Part shown: positions 49,726-58,932 of the stretch, in pieces
Layout of the letters: the number at the start of each line of letters is the position of its first letter
Position numbering within the stretch: the stretch's first letter is position 1
Origin: an uncultured Chelatococcus sp.
Lineage (GTDB): Bacteria > Pseudomonadota > Alphaproteobacteria > Rhizobiales > Beijerinckiaceae
Length of the DNA: 64,000 bases
Assembly: GCA_937863995.1 (NCBI GenBank)
Contig: CALMIK010000066.1
Coordinates: 1 to 64,000, forward strand
Direction of reading: 5' to 3'
The notes under the pieces: model-generated
Database searches by the model: none
The model's input: the letters and a program-made list of their open reading frames with translations, nothing else
What the model was told of the DNA's origin: nothing
Program-made: the position numbers and the translations under genes

Positions 49726-50904
49726 ATGGCCTTCAAGGATATCGTCATCGTCGCCGCAACCCGCTCCGCGGTCGGCTCGTTCAACGGCTCGTTCGCGACG
49801 CTGCCGGCGCACGAGATCGGCGCGCAGGTCATCGAGGCCGCCCTCGCCCGCGCAGGCATCGAAGCCGGCGACGTCGACGAGGTGATTCTCGGCCAGGTGC
49901 TGACCGCGGCGCAAGGCCAGAACCCCGCCCGCCAGTCCGCCATCAAGGCCGGTATCCCGATCGACAAGACCGCGTGGTCGCTCAACCAGGTCTGCGGCTC
50001 GGGCCTGCGCGCCGTGGCGCTCGGCGCGCAGCAGATCGCCACCGGCGATGCCACCTTCATCCTGGCCGGCGGCCAGGAGAACATGACCCTGTCGCCCCAC
50101 GCCGCCTACCTGCGCGCCGGCCAGAAGATGGGCGACCTCAACTTCATCGACACCATGATCAAGGACGGCCTGTGGGATGCCTTCAACGGCTACCACATGG
50201 GCCAGACGGCCGAGAACATCGCCCAGAAGTTCCAGATCACCCGTGAGGAGCAGGACGAGTTCGCCGTCGCCTCGCAGAACAAGGCCGAAGCCGCCCGCAA
50301 CGCCGGCAAGTTCAAGGACGAGATCGCGCCCGTCACCGTCAAGACCCGCAAGGGCGATGTCGTCGTCGACACCGACGAGTACATCCGCGACGGCGCGACC
50401 CTCGACGCGCTCGCCAAGCTGCGCCCGGCCTTCACCAAGGACGGCACGGTCACGGCCGGCAACGCCTCGGGCATCAACGACGGCGCCGCGATCCTCGTGA
50501 TCACCACCGCGCAGGAAGCCGAAAAGCGCGGCCTCAAGGTGCTGGCGCGCGTCGCGTCGTGGGCCACCGCCGGCGTCGACCCGACCATCATGGGCACCGG
50601 CCCCATCCCCGCCGTGCGCAAGGCGCTGGAGCGGGCCGGCTGGAGCATCGACGATCTCGACCTGATCGAGGCCAACGAGGCCTTCGCCGCCCAGGCCATC
50701 TCGGTCAACAAGGAACTCGGCTGGGATACGTCGAAGGTGAACGTCAACGGCGGCGCCATCGCCATCGGTCACCCGATCGGCGCCTCGGGCGCGCGCATCC
50801 TCACCACGCTGCTGCACGAGCTCGAGCGCCGCGACGCCAAGAAGGGCATCGCCACGCTGTGCATCGGCGGCGGCCAGGGCGTGGCGCTCACCGTCGAGCG
50901 CTAA
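49726..50904 (+). CDS. phaA: Acetyl-CoA C-acetyltransferase (beta-ketothiolase)
   Basis: Condenses two acetyl-CoA to acetoacetyl-CoA, the first step of PHB synthesis. 392 residues with the nucleophile in [10 protein letters not shown] (Cys90), the [17 protein letters not shown] segment with the catalytic His, and the second cysteine in [13 protein letters not shown] lies 10 nt before the ATG. It is divergent from phaR. phaB is about 1 kb downstream rather than adjacent; two hairpins after phaA, the second a strong terminator, suggest separate transcripts. Confidence 0.97.
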   Translation: MAFKDIVIVAATRSAVGSFNGSFATLPAHEIGAQVIEAALARAGIEAGDVDEVILGQVLTAAQGQNPARQSAIKAGIPIDKTAWSLNQVCGSGLRAVALGAQQIATGDATFILAGGQENMTLSPHAAYLRAGQKMGDLNFIDTMIKDGLWDAFNGYHMGQTAENIAQKFQITREEQDEFAVASQNKAEAARNAGKFKDEIAPVTVKTRKGDVVVDTDEYIRDGATLDALAKLRPAFTKDGTVTAGNASGINDGAAILVITTAQEAEKRGLKVLARVASWATAGVDPTIMGTGPIPAVRKALERAGWSIDDLDLIEANEAFAAQAISVNKELGWDTSKVNVNGGAIAIGHPIGASGARILTTLLHELERRDAKKGIATLCIGGGQGVALTVER

Positions 50905-50905
50905 A

Positions 50906-50930
50906 CGTTTTCCGATCGGACCGGAAAACG
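50906..50930 (+). terminator. Hairpin directly after phaA
   Basis: Perfect 9-bp stem CGTTTTCCG / CGGAAAACG with a 7-nt loop, starting 2 bp past the phaA stop. There is no T-tract, so it may protect the 3' end rather than terminate. Confidence 0.5.
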
Positions 50931-51000
50931 CCCTGAAACCTTGCCGGCCGTTTCTTCGATCGTGAATCGGAGGAACGACCCGGGGTTTTCACGATAATGA

Positions 51001-51033
51001 ACGGGGCTGGCGGTTCTCCGCCGGCCCCGTTTC
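51001..51033 (+). terminator. Strong intrinsic terminator downstream of phaA
   Basis: 13-bp stem ACGGGGCTGGCGG paired with CCGCCGGCCCCGT (one G-U), loop TTCT, followed by TTCATC. It would end the phaA transcript well before phaB. Confidence 0.75.
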
Positions 51034-51385
51034 ATCTGGCCGGAACGCAGGCGCGGTCCCGGCGCGATCGTCCAGTACATACCAAGCAACACGGGGCCGC
51101 AGCCGGCGACATATACCGGTTGCAATGGAAACTATTGCTTGCCATAATGACCCTGGATGTATTGCGGTGCGACAATACTCATCCCAAGCGGCTTGCTGCC
51201 AATAACGGCGCATGACAGTGACGACTGGCAGCGCAGGTTGGCCTCGCCCATGGCGCACGTCTCAGCGGCACGAGGTCCGAGCGCAAAACCCACGCATCAC
51301 CAAAGATTCGTTCGGGATTTTTCTTCCCATTTTCTCAATGGTTTACGAAAATCGGCTCATTTGAGACGATTCACGCAAGATTAAA

Positions 51386-51447
51386 AACCGCCCGGCATGG
51401 CGGTTAAACTGCGGCTATTCTGGCGAAAACGGACGCGTGCCGTTTTC
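51386..51447 (-). ncRNA. Possible minus-strand small RNA in the phaA-phaB spacer
   Basis: A hairpin (51425-51447) is followed on the minus strand by a second stem AACCGCC/GGCGGTT and a short T run near 51384-51386, the shape of an sRNA 3' end. No convincing promoter was identified to the right, and the 5' end is undefined. Treat as a weak candidate. Confidence 0.2.
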
Positions 51448-51600
51448 CGGACAGATTTTCATATAATAGAAGCGGAGAGCAATCGAGCAACGCAGCAAAT
51501 GAGAACCATGCGCAGGCCCGGAAGCCAGCCTTCCCGCGAGGGAGATCTGGATGGAAGTCTTACGACCACCGGCGTTTGACAGAAGGCGAACGGACACGGG

Positions 51601-51692
51601 AGCGCTTTGCGGCCGGATGCAACCATCCGATCGATCCGGGTGCGCTCATGTTCAAGAAACGACAGGACATTTCTCGATTTCATGAAATCGAA
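51601..51692. repeat. Possible third-type palindromic element with 18-bp palindrome
   Basis: Begins GAGCGCTTTGCGG, has a first dyad ending GTGCGCTC (51644-51651) and a perfect 18-bp palindrome TCGATTTCATGAAATCGA at 51674-51691. The two-palindrome layout copies that of the 104-bp elements, but the sequence differs. Confidence 0.4.
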
Positions 51693-51967
51693 AAATAGTC
51701 ACGTTATGATAGCCGGATCACATTTGATTGCCACTGCAACGATCGCCAAGCATATCGCAAGTGCGAAGAGGAAACGCGAAGAGAAAATAATCATGGGATT
51801 TGATCAATAGTAATAAATAATGAGATGATCCGGCTTATCGTTCCGGTATCATCGGGTCGCTGAGCTGCGGGCCCCCTTGGAGTGAAGTCACCAGCCTCAC
51901 TCCGACCGACAGCATTGGCAACCGGGGAAACCAATCCAGAAATCATACAAAAAAGACAGGAATCACC

Positions 51968-52696
51968 ATGGCACGGGTAGCAATAGTCACCGGCGGCACG
52001 CGCGGCATCGGCGCGGCCATCTCGAAGGCGCTGGCGGCGGAGGGATACAAGGTCGTCGCCAATTACGCCGGAAACGATGAGGCGGCAGCGAAATTCAACG
52101 CCGAAACCGGCATCGCGGTCATCAAGTTCGACGTCGGTGACCATGTGGCTTCCGCCGAAGGCATCGCCAAGATCGAGGCCGAGCACGGGCCGATCGACAT
52201 CGTCGTCAACAATGCGGGCATCACGCGCGACGCCACGTTCCACCGCCTCACCCAGGAGCAGTGGTCGCAGGTCATCCGCACCAACCTCGATTCGGTGTTC
52301 AACGTGACGCGCCCGGTGATCGAGGGTCTGCGCGCGCGCGGCTGGGGCCGCATCATCAACATCTCGTCGATCAACGGCCAGAAGGGGCAGGCCGGGCAGA
52401 CGAACTATTCCGCCGCCAAGGCCGGCCTCATCGGCTTCACCAAGGCGCTGGCGCAGGAAAATGCCTCCAAGGGCATCACCGTGAACGCCATCGCGCCCGG
52501 CTACATCGACACCGAAATGGTGCAGGCGGTGCCGGAGGACGTGCTGAAGAAGATCATCGCCACCATCCCGACGGGCCGCCTCGGCCGCGCCGAGGAAATC
52601 GCCGCCACGGTGGTGTTCCTGGCATCCGAGGGCGCAAGCTTCTTCAACGGCTCGGTGCTGACGGTGAACGGCGCGCAGTACATCGCCAACGGCTGA
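51968..52696 (+). CDS. phaB: Acetoacetyl-CoA reductase
   Basis: NADPH-dependent short-chain dehydrogenase that reduces acetoacetyl-CoA to (R)-3-hydroxybutyryl-CoA, the PHB monomer. 242 residues: cofactor loop TGGTRGIGAAIS (8-19), NNAG at 81-84, catalytic Ser133/134 (NISSING), Tyr147 and Lys151 (NYSAAKAG). AGGAATC lies 6 nt before the ATG. The close match to PhbB/PhaB over generic FabG is supported by QKGQAGQTNYSAAKAG and by phaA and phaR nearby. Confidence 0.95.
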   Translation: MARVAIVTGGTRGIGAAISKALAAEGYKVVANYAGNDEAAAKFNAETGIAVIKFDVGDHVASAEGIAKIEAEHGPIDIVVNNAGITRDATFHRLTQEQWSQVIRTNLDSVFNVTRPVIEGLRARGWGRIINISSINGQKGQAGQTNYSAAKAGLIGFTKALAQENASKGITVNAIAPGYIDTEMVQAVPEDVLKKIIATIPTGRLGRAEEIAATVVFLASEGASFFNGSVLTVNGAQYIANG

Positions 52697-52741
52697 GGAC
52701 CCTCGGCTGAACGCCGGCAACTGACGCCACCTGCCGCTACA

Positions 52742-52800
52742 GGCCCTATCCCCGTTTCATTGAAGCGGGGGTAGGGTCTTGTTGTATGAATTTAAGCGAA
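52742..52800. repeat. Diverged half of the palindromic element, copy F
   Basis: CCCTATCCCCGTTTCATTGAAGCGGGGGTAGGG repeats the layout of the second palindrome of the 104-bp family, and ATTTAAGCGAA resembles its core. The other palindrome is missing. It lies between phaB and the converging gloB and may serve as a terminator. Confidence 0.6.
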
Positions 52801-52805
52801 CTCTT

Positions 52806-52837
52806 GTCAGAAACGATTTTTGTCAGAAACGATTTTT
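52806..52837. repeat. 16-bp tandem duplication at the gloB stop
   Basis: GTCAGAAACGATTTTT occurs twice in tandem (52806-52821 and 52822-52837). The right copy encodes the final residues and stop codon (NRF-stop) of glyoxalase II on the minus strand, and the left copy repeats them just beyond the stop. A recent slippage or duplication event is likely. Confidence 0.85.
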
Positions 52838-53608
52838 GCGCTCACGCAGCTCGGCGAACACGGCGGCGGGATCGGCTCCGTCGAGTCCAAGCGCGTGGGC
52901 GATGGCGGCATCGTCGGCGCGCAGGAACGGGTTGAGCGCCTTTTCGTCGCCGAGGCGCGCGGGAATCGTGAGCCGGCCCAGCGCGCGCGTCTCCTCGATG
53001 GCGGCGGCGTGCGCACGCAGCGCGGCATTGTCGGGATCGACGGACAGGGCAAAACGGGCGTTCGCGAGCGTGTATTCGTGCCCGCAGTAAAGGCGCGTGT
53101 CGTCGGGCAGGCGCCGCAGCTTCTCGAGCGCGTTCCACATGCCGGCGGCGGAGCCTTCGAATAGCCGTCCGCAGCCGAGCGAGAACAGCGTGTCGCCGGC
53201 GAACAGCGCCTTGTCGCGCGCGAACCAGTAGACCACGTGTCCCGCCGTGTGCCCGGGCGTTGCGATGACTTCGGCTTCGAGCTCGCCGATCCGCACCGTG
53301 TCGCCGTCCGACACGGTGGCGTCGACCTCTGGAATGGCGTCCTTCTCGGCAAGCGGCGCGACGACGCGCGCGGCCGGGAAGCGCCGCTTCAGCGCCGGGA
53401 TGCCGTCGACGTGGTCGGCGTGCTTGTGGGTGATGAGGATGTCGGTGAGCTGCCAGCCCGCGCCATCGAGCGCTGCGAGAACCGCAGCCGCGTCGGGCGC
53501 GTCGATTGCCGCGGTCGCGCCGGTTGCGGGATCGTGGACCAGCGCCCCGATGTTATCGACGCGCGCGGGAAAAACCGCGATCTGCGCCGCATGCCGATCG
53601 TCCGTCAT
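52823..53608 (-). CDS. gloB: Hydroxyacylglutathione hydrolase (glyoxalase II)
   Basis: Metallo-beta-lactamase-fold enzyme hydrolysing S-lactoylglutathione in methylglyoxal detoxification. 261 residues; metal site THKHADH (60-66), VIATPGHTAGHVVYW, LFAGDTLFSLGCGRLFEG, LYCGHEYTLANARFA and the C-terminal substrate-binding RKNRF end. GGAGG stands 6 nt before the ATG at 53608. The divergent gene 255 bp away encodes a methyltransferase-like protein, a common pairing in rhizobia. Confidence 0.96.
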   Translation of the reverse strand: MTDDRHAAQIAVFPARVDNIGALVHDPATGATAAIDAPDAAAVLAALDGAGWQLTDILITHKHADHVDGIPALKRRFPAARVVAPLAEKDAIPEVDATVSDGDTVRIGELEAEVIATPGHTAGHVVYWFARDKALFAGDTLFSLGCGRLFEGSAAGMWNALEKLRRLPDDTRLYCGHEYTLANARFALSVDPDNAALRAHAAAIEETRALGRLTIPARLGDEKALNPFLRADDAAIAHALGLDGADPAAVFAELRERKNRF

Positions 53609-53745
53609 ATCCACCTCCGTTGAGCCTGTAGCATCACTATGCGGCAGGCCGGACGGGCGTGTCCAGCGGCGGTCCGGTTGCCGGAAACAGGAACGGTCGT
53701 GATAAGATCGCGCGGTGGGACTATGGTTATGTCCGGACATGTTCC

Positions 53746-53851
53746 AAAGCGTTTTCAAGCAAGGCGGACACCGCTTGGCGTGAAGAAAACGCGTTAAGTC
53801 AGAAAGCCATAGCAATTTTGCGTTTCAACGAAACGTGGAAATGCTTTAAAG
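53746..53851. repeat. Second-type intergenic palindromic element, copy G
   Basis: Begins AAAGCGTTTTCAAGCAAGGC, continues through CTTGGCGTGAAGAAAACGCG and ends with a second dyad GCGTTTCAACGAAACGTGGA and TGCTTTAAAG. The first dyad (GCGTTTTC/GAAAACGC) and overall pattern resemble a repeat common between genes in Rhizobium, Mesorhizobium and Brucella. It lies between gloB and the methyltransferase gene and stops 11 bp before that start codon. Confidence 0.65.
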
Positions 53852-53862
53852 TCGGCACCGCC

Positions 53863-54627
53863 ATGAGCCTCGACGTCATCGAACTGAGAAATTTCTACGC
53901 GAGCCCGCTCGGCACTGTCGCGCGGCGGCTGGTGTCGAAAGCGGTCGAGCGCATCTGGCCGGACGTGCGCGGCCAGAGCGTGCTCGGCTTCGGCTATGCC
54001 ACGCCATATCTTTCGCCGCTTCGCGCCAGCGCCGACAGGGTGATCGCCTTCATGCCCTCCACGCTGGGGGCGGTGCACTGGCCGCGCCGTGGCCCCAGCG
54101 CGACGGCGCTGGTGGAGCGCAGCGCGCTGCCGCTGCAGATCGGCAGCGTGGACAGGGTCATTCTCGCCCACGCGCTCGAGACCACGGACTCGCCGCTGGC
54201 GCTGATGGAAGAAGTGTGGCGCGTGCTAACGCCGGGCGGGCGCGTGGTCATCATCGTCCCCAACCGGCGCGGCCTGTGGACGCGCATCGACAACACGCCC
54301 TTCGGCGAGGGGCAGCCGTTCAGCCGCTCCCAGCTCGCTAGCCTGATGCAGGAGAGCCTGTTCTCGCCCGAAACCTGGGGCGAGGCGCTCTACATGCCGC
54401 CCGTGCCGCGCCGGCTGGCGCTGCGTTCGGCGGTCGCTTTCGAGCGAATCGGTGCCGGCCTCTCGCTGCCGTTCGCGGGCGTGCACGTGATGGAGGCGGT
54501 GAAGCAGCTCTACCGCCCGGTGTCGGCGCGCAAGGCGGTGCGGGCCGTGCGGCTCTCGCCGGTGCTGGCGCCCGCCCGCACGGCGCAGGCGGCGGCGCGC
54601 AGGTCGCTTGGCGAGGGCGACGCCTGA
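53863..54627 (+). CDS. Methyltransferase-domain protein
   Basis: 254-residue protein with a class I methyltransferase-like core: [27 protein letters not shown] (motif I region, with GFGYATPY in place of the usual GxGxG), [53 protein letters not shown] (typical SAM-methyltransferase C-terminal half). The unusual motif I leaves activity uncertain. The ATG at 53863 has no clear binding site and starts right after a palindromic element. Divergent from gloB; substrate unknown. Confidence 0.85.
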   Translation: MSLDVIELRNFYASPLGTVARRLVSKAVERIWPDVRGQSVLGFGYATPYLSPLRASADRVIAFMPSTLGAVHWPRRGPSATALVERSALPLQIGSVDRVILAHALETTDSPLALMEEVWRVLTPGGRVVIIVPNRRGLWTRIDNTPFGEGQPFSRSQLASLMQESLFSPETWGEALYMPPVPRRLALRSAVAFERIGAGLSLPFAGVHVMEAVKQLYRPVSARKAVRAVRLSPVLAPARTAQAAARRSLGEGDA

Positions 54628-54748
54628 ACCCACCGAGAGCCTGAACGCATCAAGCGCCTCACGTGAAGCGCCTGACTTGAATTGCTTGACTTGCCACCGC
54701 GCCGACGCCAAGGTCCGCGCGGACCCATGCACCCAGTTGGCGAAATCG

Positions 54749-55702
54749 ATGCGAAGCTATCTCGACTTTGAAAAACCCGTTGCAGAACTCGAAGCCAAGA
54801 TCGAGGAACTGCGCGCGCTCGGCGATTCGGGAAATGCGGTCGCCATCCACGACGAGATCGCGCACATCGAGACCAAGGCGCAGAAGGCGCTGACGGATCT
54901 CTACGCCTCGCTGACGCCGTGGCAGAAGACGCTCGTGGCGCGCCACCCGCAGCGCCCGCACTTCGTCGACTATCGCAACGCACTCATCACCGACTTCACG
55001 CCGCTGGCCGGCGACCGCAAGTTCGGCGAGGACGAGGCCATCGTCGGCGGCCTCGGGCGCTTTCGCGGCGAGGCGGTCTGCGTCATCGGGCAGGAAAAGG
55101 GCTCGTCCACCGAAACCCGCATCCGGCATAATTTCGGCATGGCGCGCCCCGAAGGCTACCGCAAGTCCGTGCGGCTGATGGAGCTTGCCGGCCGCTTCGG
55201 CCTGCCGGTCGTCACCTTCGTCGACACCGCCGGCGCCTATCCGGGCATCGGCGCGGAAGAGCGCGGACAGGCCGAGGCCATCGCCCGCTCCACCGACGCC
55301 TGCCTGCTGCTGCCGACCCCCAACGTCTCGGTCGTCATCGGCGAGGGCGGCTCGGGCGGCGCCATCGCGCTCGCCACCGCCAACCGCGTGCTGATGCTGG
55401 AACACAGCATCTATTCGGTGATCTCGCCCGAGGGCGCGGCCTCGATCCTGTGGCGCGACCCCACCCGCGCACAGGATGCGGCGACCGCCATGAAGATCAC
55501 CGCCCAGGACCTGCTGCGCCTGCAGATCATCGACGCGATCGTGCCGGAACCCGCCGGCGGCGCGCACCGCGATCCGGATGCCGCGATCCGTGCGGTCGGC
55601 GACGCCATCGCCGCCTCGCTGCAGGAGCTGGCCGGATTGTCGGCAGCGGACGTCAAGCGTGCCCGCGCCGACAAGTTCCTGGCCATCGGCCGCAAGCTGT
55701 AA
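54749..55702 (+). CDS. accA: Acetyl-CoA carboxylase carboxyltransferase subunit alpha
   Basis: Alpha subunit of the carboxyltransferase component that makes malonyl-CoA for fatty-acid synthesis. 317 residues starting [21 protein letters not shown]. Conserved blocks: [101 protein letters not shown], and [19 protein letters not shown]. The ribosome binding site is weak. A terminator follows 30 bp after the stop. Confidence 0.98.
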   Translation: MRSYLDFEKPVAELEAKIEELRALGDSGNAVAIHDEIAHIETKAQKALTDLYASLTPWQKTLVARHPQRPHFVDYRNALITDFTPLAGDRKFGEDEAIVGGLGRFRGEAVCVIGQEKGSSTETRIRHNFGMARPEGYRKSVRLMELAGRFGLPVVTFVDTAGAYPGIGAEERGQAEAIARSTDACLLLPTPNVSVVIGEGGSGGAIALATANRVLMLEHSIYSVISPEGAASILWRDPTRAQDAATAMKITAQDLLRLQIIDAIVPEPAGGAHRDPDAAIRAVGDAIAASLQELAGLSAADVKRARADKFLAIGRKL

Positions 55703-55732
55703 CCGCCGCCGCACATAAGACATGCGCACCGC

Positions 55733-55762
55733 ACGCCGCCCCCACCGGGCGGCGTTTTCGTT
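55733..55762 (+). terminator. Intrinsic terminator of accA
   Basis: Perfect 9-bp stem ACGCCGCCC / GGGCGGCGT with loop CCACC, followed by TTTCGTTT. Confidence 0.85.
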
Positions 55763-55883
55763 TCCGGCACTGTCAGGGCAGCGTCTGTGTCCCACCCTGC
55801 CCGCGAATTGTGCACATCGTCATTCCCGTCCTTGAAGGGCGGGAAATGAGTGTGTACGCTCCCTGCATTGAAAAACAATCACT
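55763..55883. other. Spacer between accA terminator and repeat copy E
   Basis: No gene or strong structure recognised; moderately GC-rich. Together with repeat copy E and the AT-rich DNA at 56020-56099 it fills the 400 bp between accA and the patatin gene. Confidence 0.4.
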
Positions 55884-55987
55884 TAGAGCGTATCCCAGTT
55901 TCGTTGAAACGGGGATACGCTCTAACATATTGATTTTGAGCGAATTCTTATCGATTAAATGATTCCATTTAATCGGAAAGCGCTCTA
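55884..55987 (+). repeat. RIME/Bru-RS-like palindromic element, copy E
   Basis: Best-preserved copy in the orientation of copy B: dyad AGAGCGTATCCC...GGGGATACGCTCT around TTTCGTTGAAA, the core TTTTGAGCGAATTCTTATCG, and the dyad CGATTAAATGA/CATTTAATCG. It ends AAAGCGCTCTA, 112 bp before the patatin-domain gene. Confidence 0.92.
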
Positions 55988-56099
55988 ATGGGAGGTTAAG
56001 TGCGCCGCAGCATCAGGCGCTCCAATTATTGAATATAACTATCCCGTCTCTGCAATAAAACAATTCATACATATAATATAATTTATAAGGTGGGGAAAA

Positions 56100-57920
56100 T
56101 TGTCAGCTGCAGTAGCCAGTTATTCTGAAAATTCGATTTCATTTCCGGACGATTACACAAATTCTCCAGCAACACAGACCACGCGCGATGTCGGCCCGGG
56201 AGAGTTAGTCGACGGCCTGCGCCGCCGCCTGCCACCGCCGATGCTGGCGCCGCGCGCGGACGGCGGCGTCAATCTTGTCCGCGAGGCTCCGGCGGTGCGC
56301 ACGCTGGTGCTGCCGGGCGGCGGGGCGAAAGGGGTGTCCTACGTCGGCCTGATGCGCGTCATGAAGGAAGACGGCGCCTTCGCCGGCGTCGAACGCCTCG
56401 CGGGCAGCTCCGCCGGCGCGCTGGCGGCGACGGTGATGGCCTTCACCGACGACGACAAGAGCATGCAGGACATGCTGGCGGACGAGTTGCCGACCTTGCT
56501 CGACACCCGCGCCGAACTCCGCACGACCTATCCGGGCCTGTCTTTCCACAACACGATGTCGACGGGCGCGCGCGCTATCTGGAAGATGGTCGGCAAGCCG
56601 CTCGGCGAAGCCAACGGCCTCGTCAGGAAGCTCGACGAGATCACGGGCAACGCGGCGAAAGAATTTCTCGACCAGGCATTCGACAGCAAGGCGGCCGACG
56701 AGGAGCCCGGCGAGAGCAAGGCAGCCGACAGCAAGGTCGCAGACGGCAAATCGGAGAGCAAGGCGAGCGCCCTCGGGTTGTCGCGACGCATCGCGACCTA
56801 CGCGCAACGGCACGGCCTCGACATCGGGGACGTGAACCAACGGTTCGCGACATTGCGGCAGGCTCCCGATTTCGACAGCGACCGCACCGGCGGCATGATC
56901 ACTTTTCGCGATGCGGCGTTGCTTCAACACCTCGCGCCCGACCGTTTCCGCACGGTGGAGGTCACGGCCTACGCGCCCGAGACCGGCGATATTCATTATT
57001 TCAACGCCGAAAGCACGCCGGACATGCCGCTGGCCTACGCCACACGGGCTTCGATGTCCCATCCGCTGCTAGCCACGGGCGTGCAGATCGACGACGGGCC
57101 GGTGCTGATCGACGGCGGCCTGCGGACGAACATGCCGAGCGAGGTCGTCGTCGACGCCGACATGGATCGCGCCATGGGCGAGCCCTCCGCCGCCGACGAG
57201 AAGACGCGCGCGCAGACCGTGGTGCTGCAGTTCGACAACACCGTTCCCAAAGATCCAGCGACGCCACCCCGGCCGCAACGCAGCGCCGTGGCGCGCTTCT
57301 TTTCGTCCATCGGGTCGTTCTTCTCGTCGATCCCGCGGCGTTTCATGAGCTGGTTCATGGATCTCGTGTCGCTCAACCCCAACAGCGAGGCGGACCGCAA
57401 CGCGGACAGGACGAAGTTCGCATCCGCCGGTGCCAACGGCCTTCTCCTGCGCTACGGCAAGCTGCGCACCACCGATATGAACGTGTCCAAGCAGCTGCAG
57501 GAAGACGCCATCGCGCAGGCGGCGGCCAGTATCCGCGAGCAGTTGCGCGACCGGCAGAACCAGGCGTGGCATGTCCACGCCGATTCCGCAGAGGCTGCCT
57601 ACGCCATGCTTGGGCAGGAGGAGAAAGACGCCATCCTGCTGGCGGGGCCGCCCGAAGCGCCGGACACGGCGGCGCGCGACGCCGCCCGCGACGCCGTCGA
57701 CAACGCCGAAACCGAGGTGCTGTGCGCCAAAGCTGGCGTGGACGAGGACGTGCTGGAAGACGCCGAGAAGGAACTCTCGCAAGCGCGGCGGCGCCTCGAC
57801 CACGCGGAAAACGATTTTCGGCACGCGCTGAAGCGCCGCGACCTCGCCATCCGGTTACACGACATCGCGCGGCAGGAGATGGCGGCTCAGTCGCCGACAC
57901 CCGCCGCGGCGCGAGTGTAA
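56100..57920 (+). CDS. Patatin-like phospholipase domain protein, possible effector
   Basis: 606-residue protein with a complete patatin catalytic set: oxyanion loop LPGGGAKG (73-78), nucleophile GSSAG (Ser104) and the dyad Asp338 in LIDGGLRTNMP. Residues ~195-222 are a low-complexity insert with repeated SKAAD units. A C-terminal part (~540-595) is a charged coiled coil (EVLCAKAGVDEDVLEDAEKE and following). There is no signal peptide. The first ~32 residues are Ser/Thr/Asn-rich and encoded by AT-rich DNA, unlike the rest. The start is TTG at 56100 with GGTGGGG upstream. Spacing between the Ser and Asp is long, as in ExoU/VipD-type bacterial phospholipases. Whether it is secreted is inference. 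Confidence 0.85.
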   Translation: MSAAVASYSENSISFPDDYTNSPATQTTRDVGPGELVDGLRRRLPPPMLAPRADGGVNLVREAPAVRTLVLPGGGAKGVSYVGLMRVMKEDGAFAGVERLAGSSAGALAATVMAFTDDDKSMQDMLADELPTLLDTRAELRTTYPGLSFHNTMSTGARAIWKMVGKPLGEANGLVRKLDEITGNAAKEFLDQAFDSKAADEEPGESKAADSKVADGKSESKASALGLSRRIATYAQRHGLDIGDVNQRFATLRQAPDFDSDRTGGMITFRDAALLQHLAPDRFRTVEVTAYAPETGDIHYFNAESTPDMPLAYATRASMSHPLLATGVQIDDGPVLIDGGLRTNMPSEVVVDADMDRAMGEPSAADEKTRAQTVVLQFDNTVPKDPATPPRPQRSAVARFFSSIGSFFSSIPRRFMSWFMDLVSLNPNSEADRNADRTKFASAGANGLLLRYGKLRTTDMNVSKQLQEDAIAQAAASIREQLRDRQNQAWHVHADSAEAAYAMLGQEEKDAILLAGPPEAPDTAARDAARDAVDNAETEVLCAKAGVDEDVLEDAEKELSQARRRLDHAENDFRHALKRRDLAIRLHDIARQEMAAQSPTPAAARV

Positions 57921-57925
57921 CCGCG

Positions 57926-58927
57926 TCAGCCGGCGACGAGCACGATCTTGCCGATGTGGCGGCCCGTTTCCATCAGGGCATGGGCCGCCGCAGCCTCCTC
58001 AAGCGGGAACGTCGCGTGGATCACCGGCAGGCAGCGCCCGGCGGCGATCAGCGGCCAGACGTGCTGGCGCAACGCCTGCGCGATCGCCGCCTTCTCATTG
58101 AGCGGGCGCGAGCGCAGGGTCGCGCCGGTGTGCGTCAGGCGCTTGAGCATCAGGCGCATGAAATCGATCTCGACCTTCGACCCCTTCTGGAAGGCGATCT
58201 GGACGATGCGACCGTCCTGCGCAGCCGCCTGATAATTACGGGCGATGTAGTCGCCGCCGACCATGTCGAGGATGACATCGGCCCCCTTGCCGCCGGTCGC
58301 CTCCTTGACGGCGGCGACGAAATCCTGATCGCGGTAGTCGATGGCGGCGTCCGCGCCGAGGCTCACGCACGCGGCGCACTTTTCCGGCGATCCCGCCGTC
58401 GCGAGCACGGTAGCGCCGAACGCCTTGCCAAGCTGGATCGCCGTGGTGCCGATGCCCGACGTGCCGCCGTGCACCAGCAACGTCTCGCCCGCTTTCAGCG
58501 CGCCGCGATCGAACACGTTCGACCACACGGTGAAGTAAGTTTCCGGGATGGCGGCGGCCGCGACGAAGTCGAGATTGTCAGGGATCGGCAAGGCAAGGTC
58601 GGCGTCGGCCAGGCAATGTTGCGCATAGCCGCCGCCGGTGACGAGCGCCGTCACCCGGTCGCCGACGACGGGGGCCGTAACGCCCTCGCCCGCCGCCACG
58701 ACCACGCCCGCGACTTCCAGGCCGGGAATGTCGGAGCTGCCGGGCGGCGGCGGATAGTGGCCCTGGCGCTGCACCACGTCCGGCCGGTTGACGCCGGCGG
58801 CATGCACGCGCACCAGCACCTGGCCGAAACCGGGGTGCGGCACGGCGCGCGTTTCCGGCACCAGCGCCTCGGGGCCGCCGGGCGCGCTGATGCCGATGAC
58901 GGTCTGGACAGAGGGCAGCGCTTCCAC
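57926..58927 (-). CDS. NAD(P)H-quinone oxidoreductase, zinc-free MDR family
   Basis: Medium-chain dehydrogenase/reductase of the quinone oxidoreductase (QOR/TP53I3-like) group that reduces quinones or enones with NADPH. 333 residues from GTG at 58927, just after the galU stop. Motifs: VRVHAAGVNRPDVVQRQGHYPPPPG, the cofactor loop LLVHGGTSGIGTTAIQLGKAFGATV, and VILDMVGGDYIARN. No zinc-binding cysteines are visible. It overlaps no gene but lies 5 bp from galU, so both are likely in one transcript. Confidence 0.93.
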   Translation of the reverse strand: MEALPSVQTVIGISAPGGPEALVPETRAVPHPGFGQVLVRVHAAGVNRPDVVQRQGHYPPPPGSSDIPGLEVAGVVVAAGEGVTAPVVGDRVTALVTGGGYAQHCLADADLALPIPDNLDFVAAAAIPETYFTVWSNVFDRGALKAGETLLVHGGTSGIGTTAIQLGKAFGATVLATAGSPEKCAACVSLGADAAIDYRDQDFVAAVKEATGGKGADVILDMVGGDYIARNYQAAAQDGRIVQIAFQKGSKVEIDFMRLMLKRLTHTGATLRSRPLNEKAAIAQALRQHVWPLIAAGRCLPVIHATFPLEEAAAAHALMETGRHIGKIVLVAG

Positions 58928-58932
58928 GGGCC

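Larger units (their letters stand above)
51034..51967. other. Non-coding spacer between phaA and phaB
   Basis: About 930 bp with no supportable gene. It contains a minus-strand terminator-like hairpin at 51386-51405 (AACCGCC/GGCGGTT then TTTT on the minus strand), a second stem at 51425-51447 (GAAAACGG/CCGTTTTC), a possible palindromic element at 51601-51692 with an 18-bp palindrome, and an AT-rich stretch (51770-51830) that is the best place for a phaB promoter. Confidence 0.5.
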
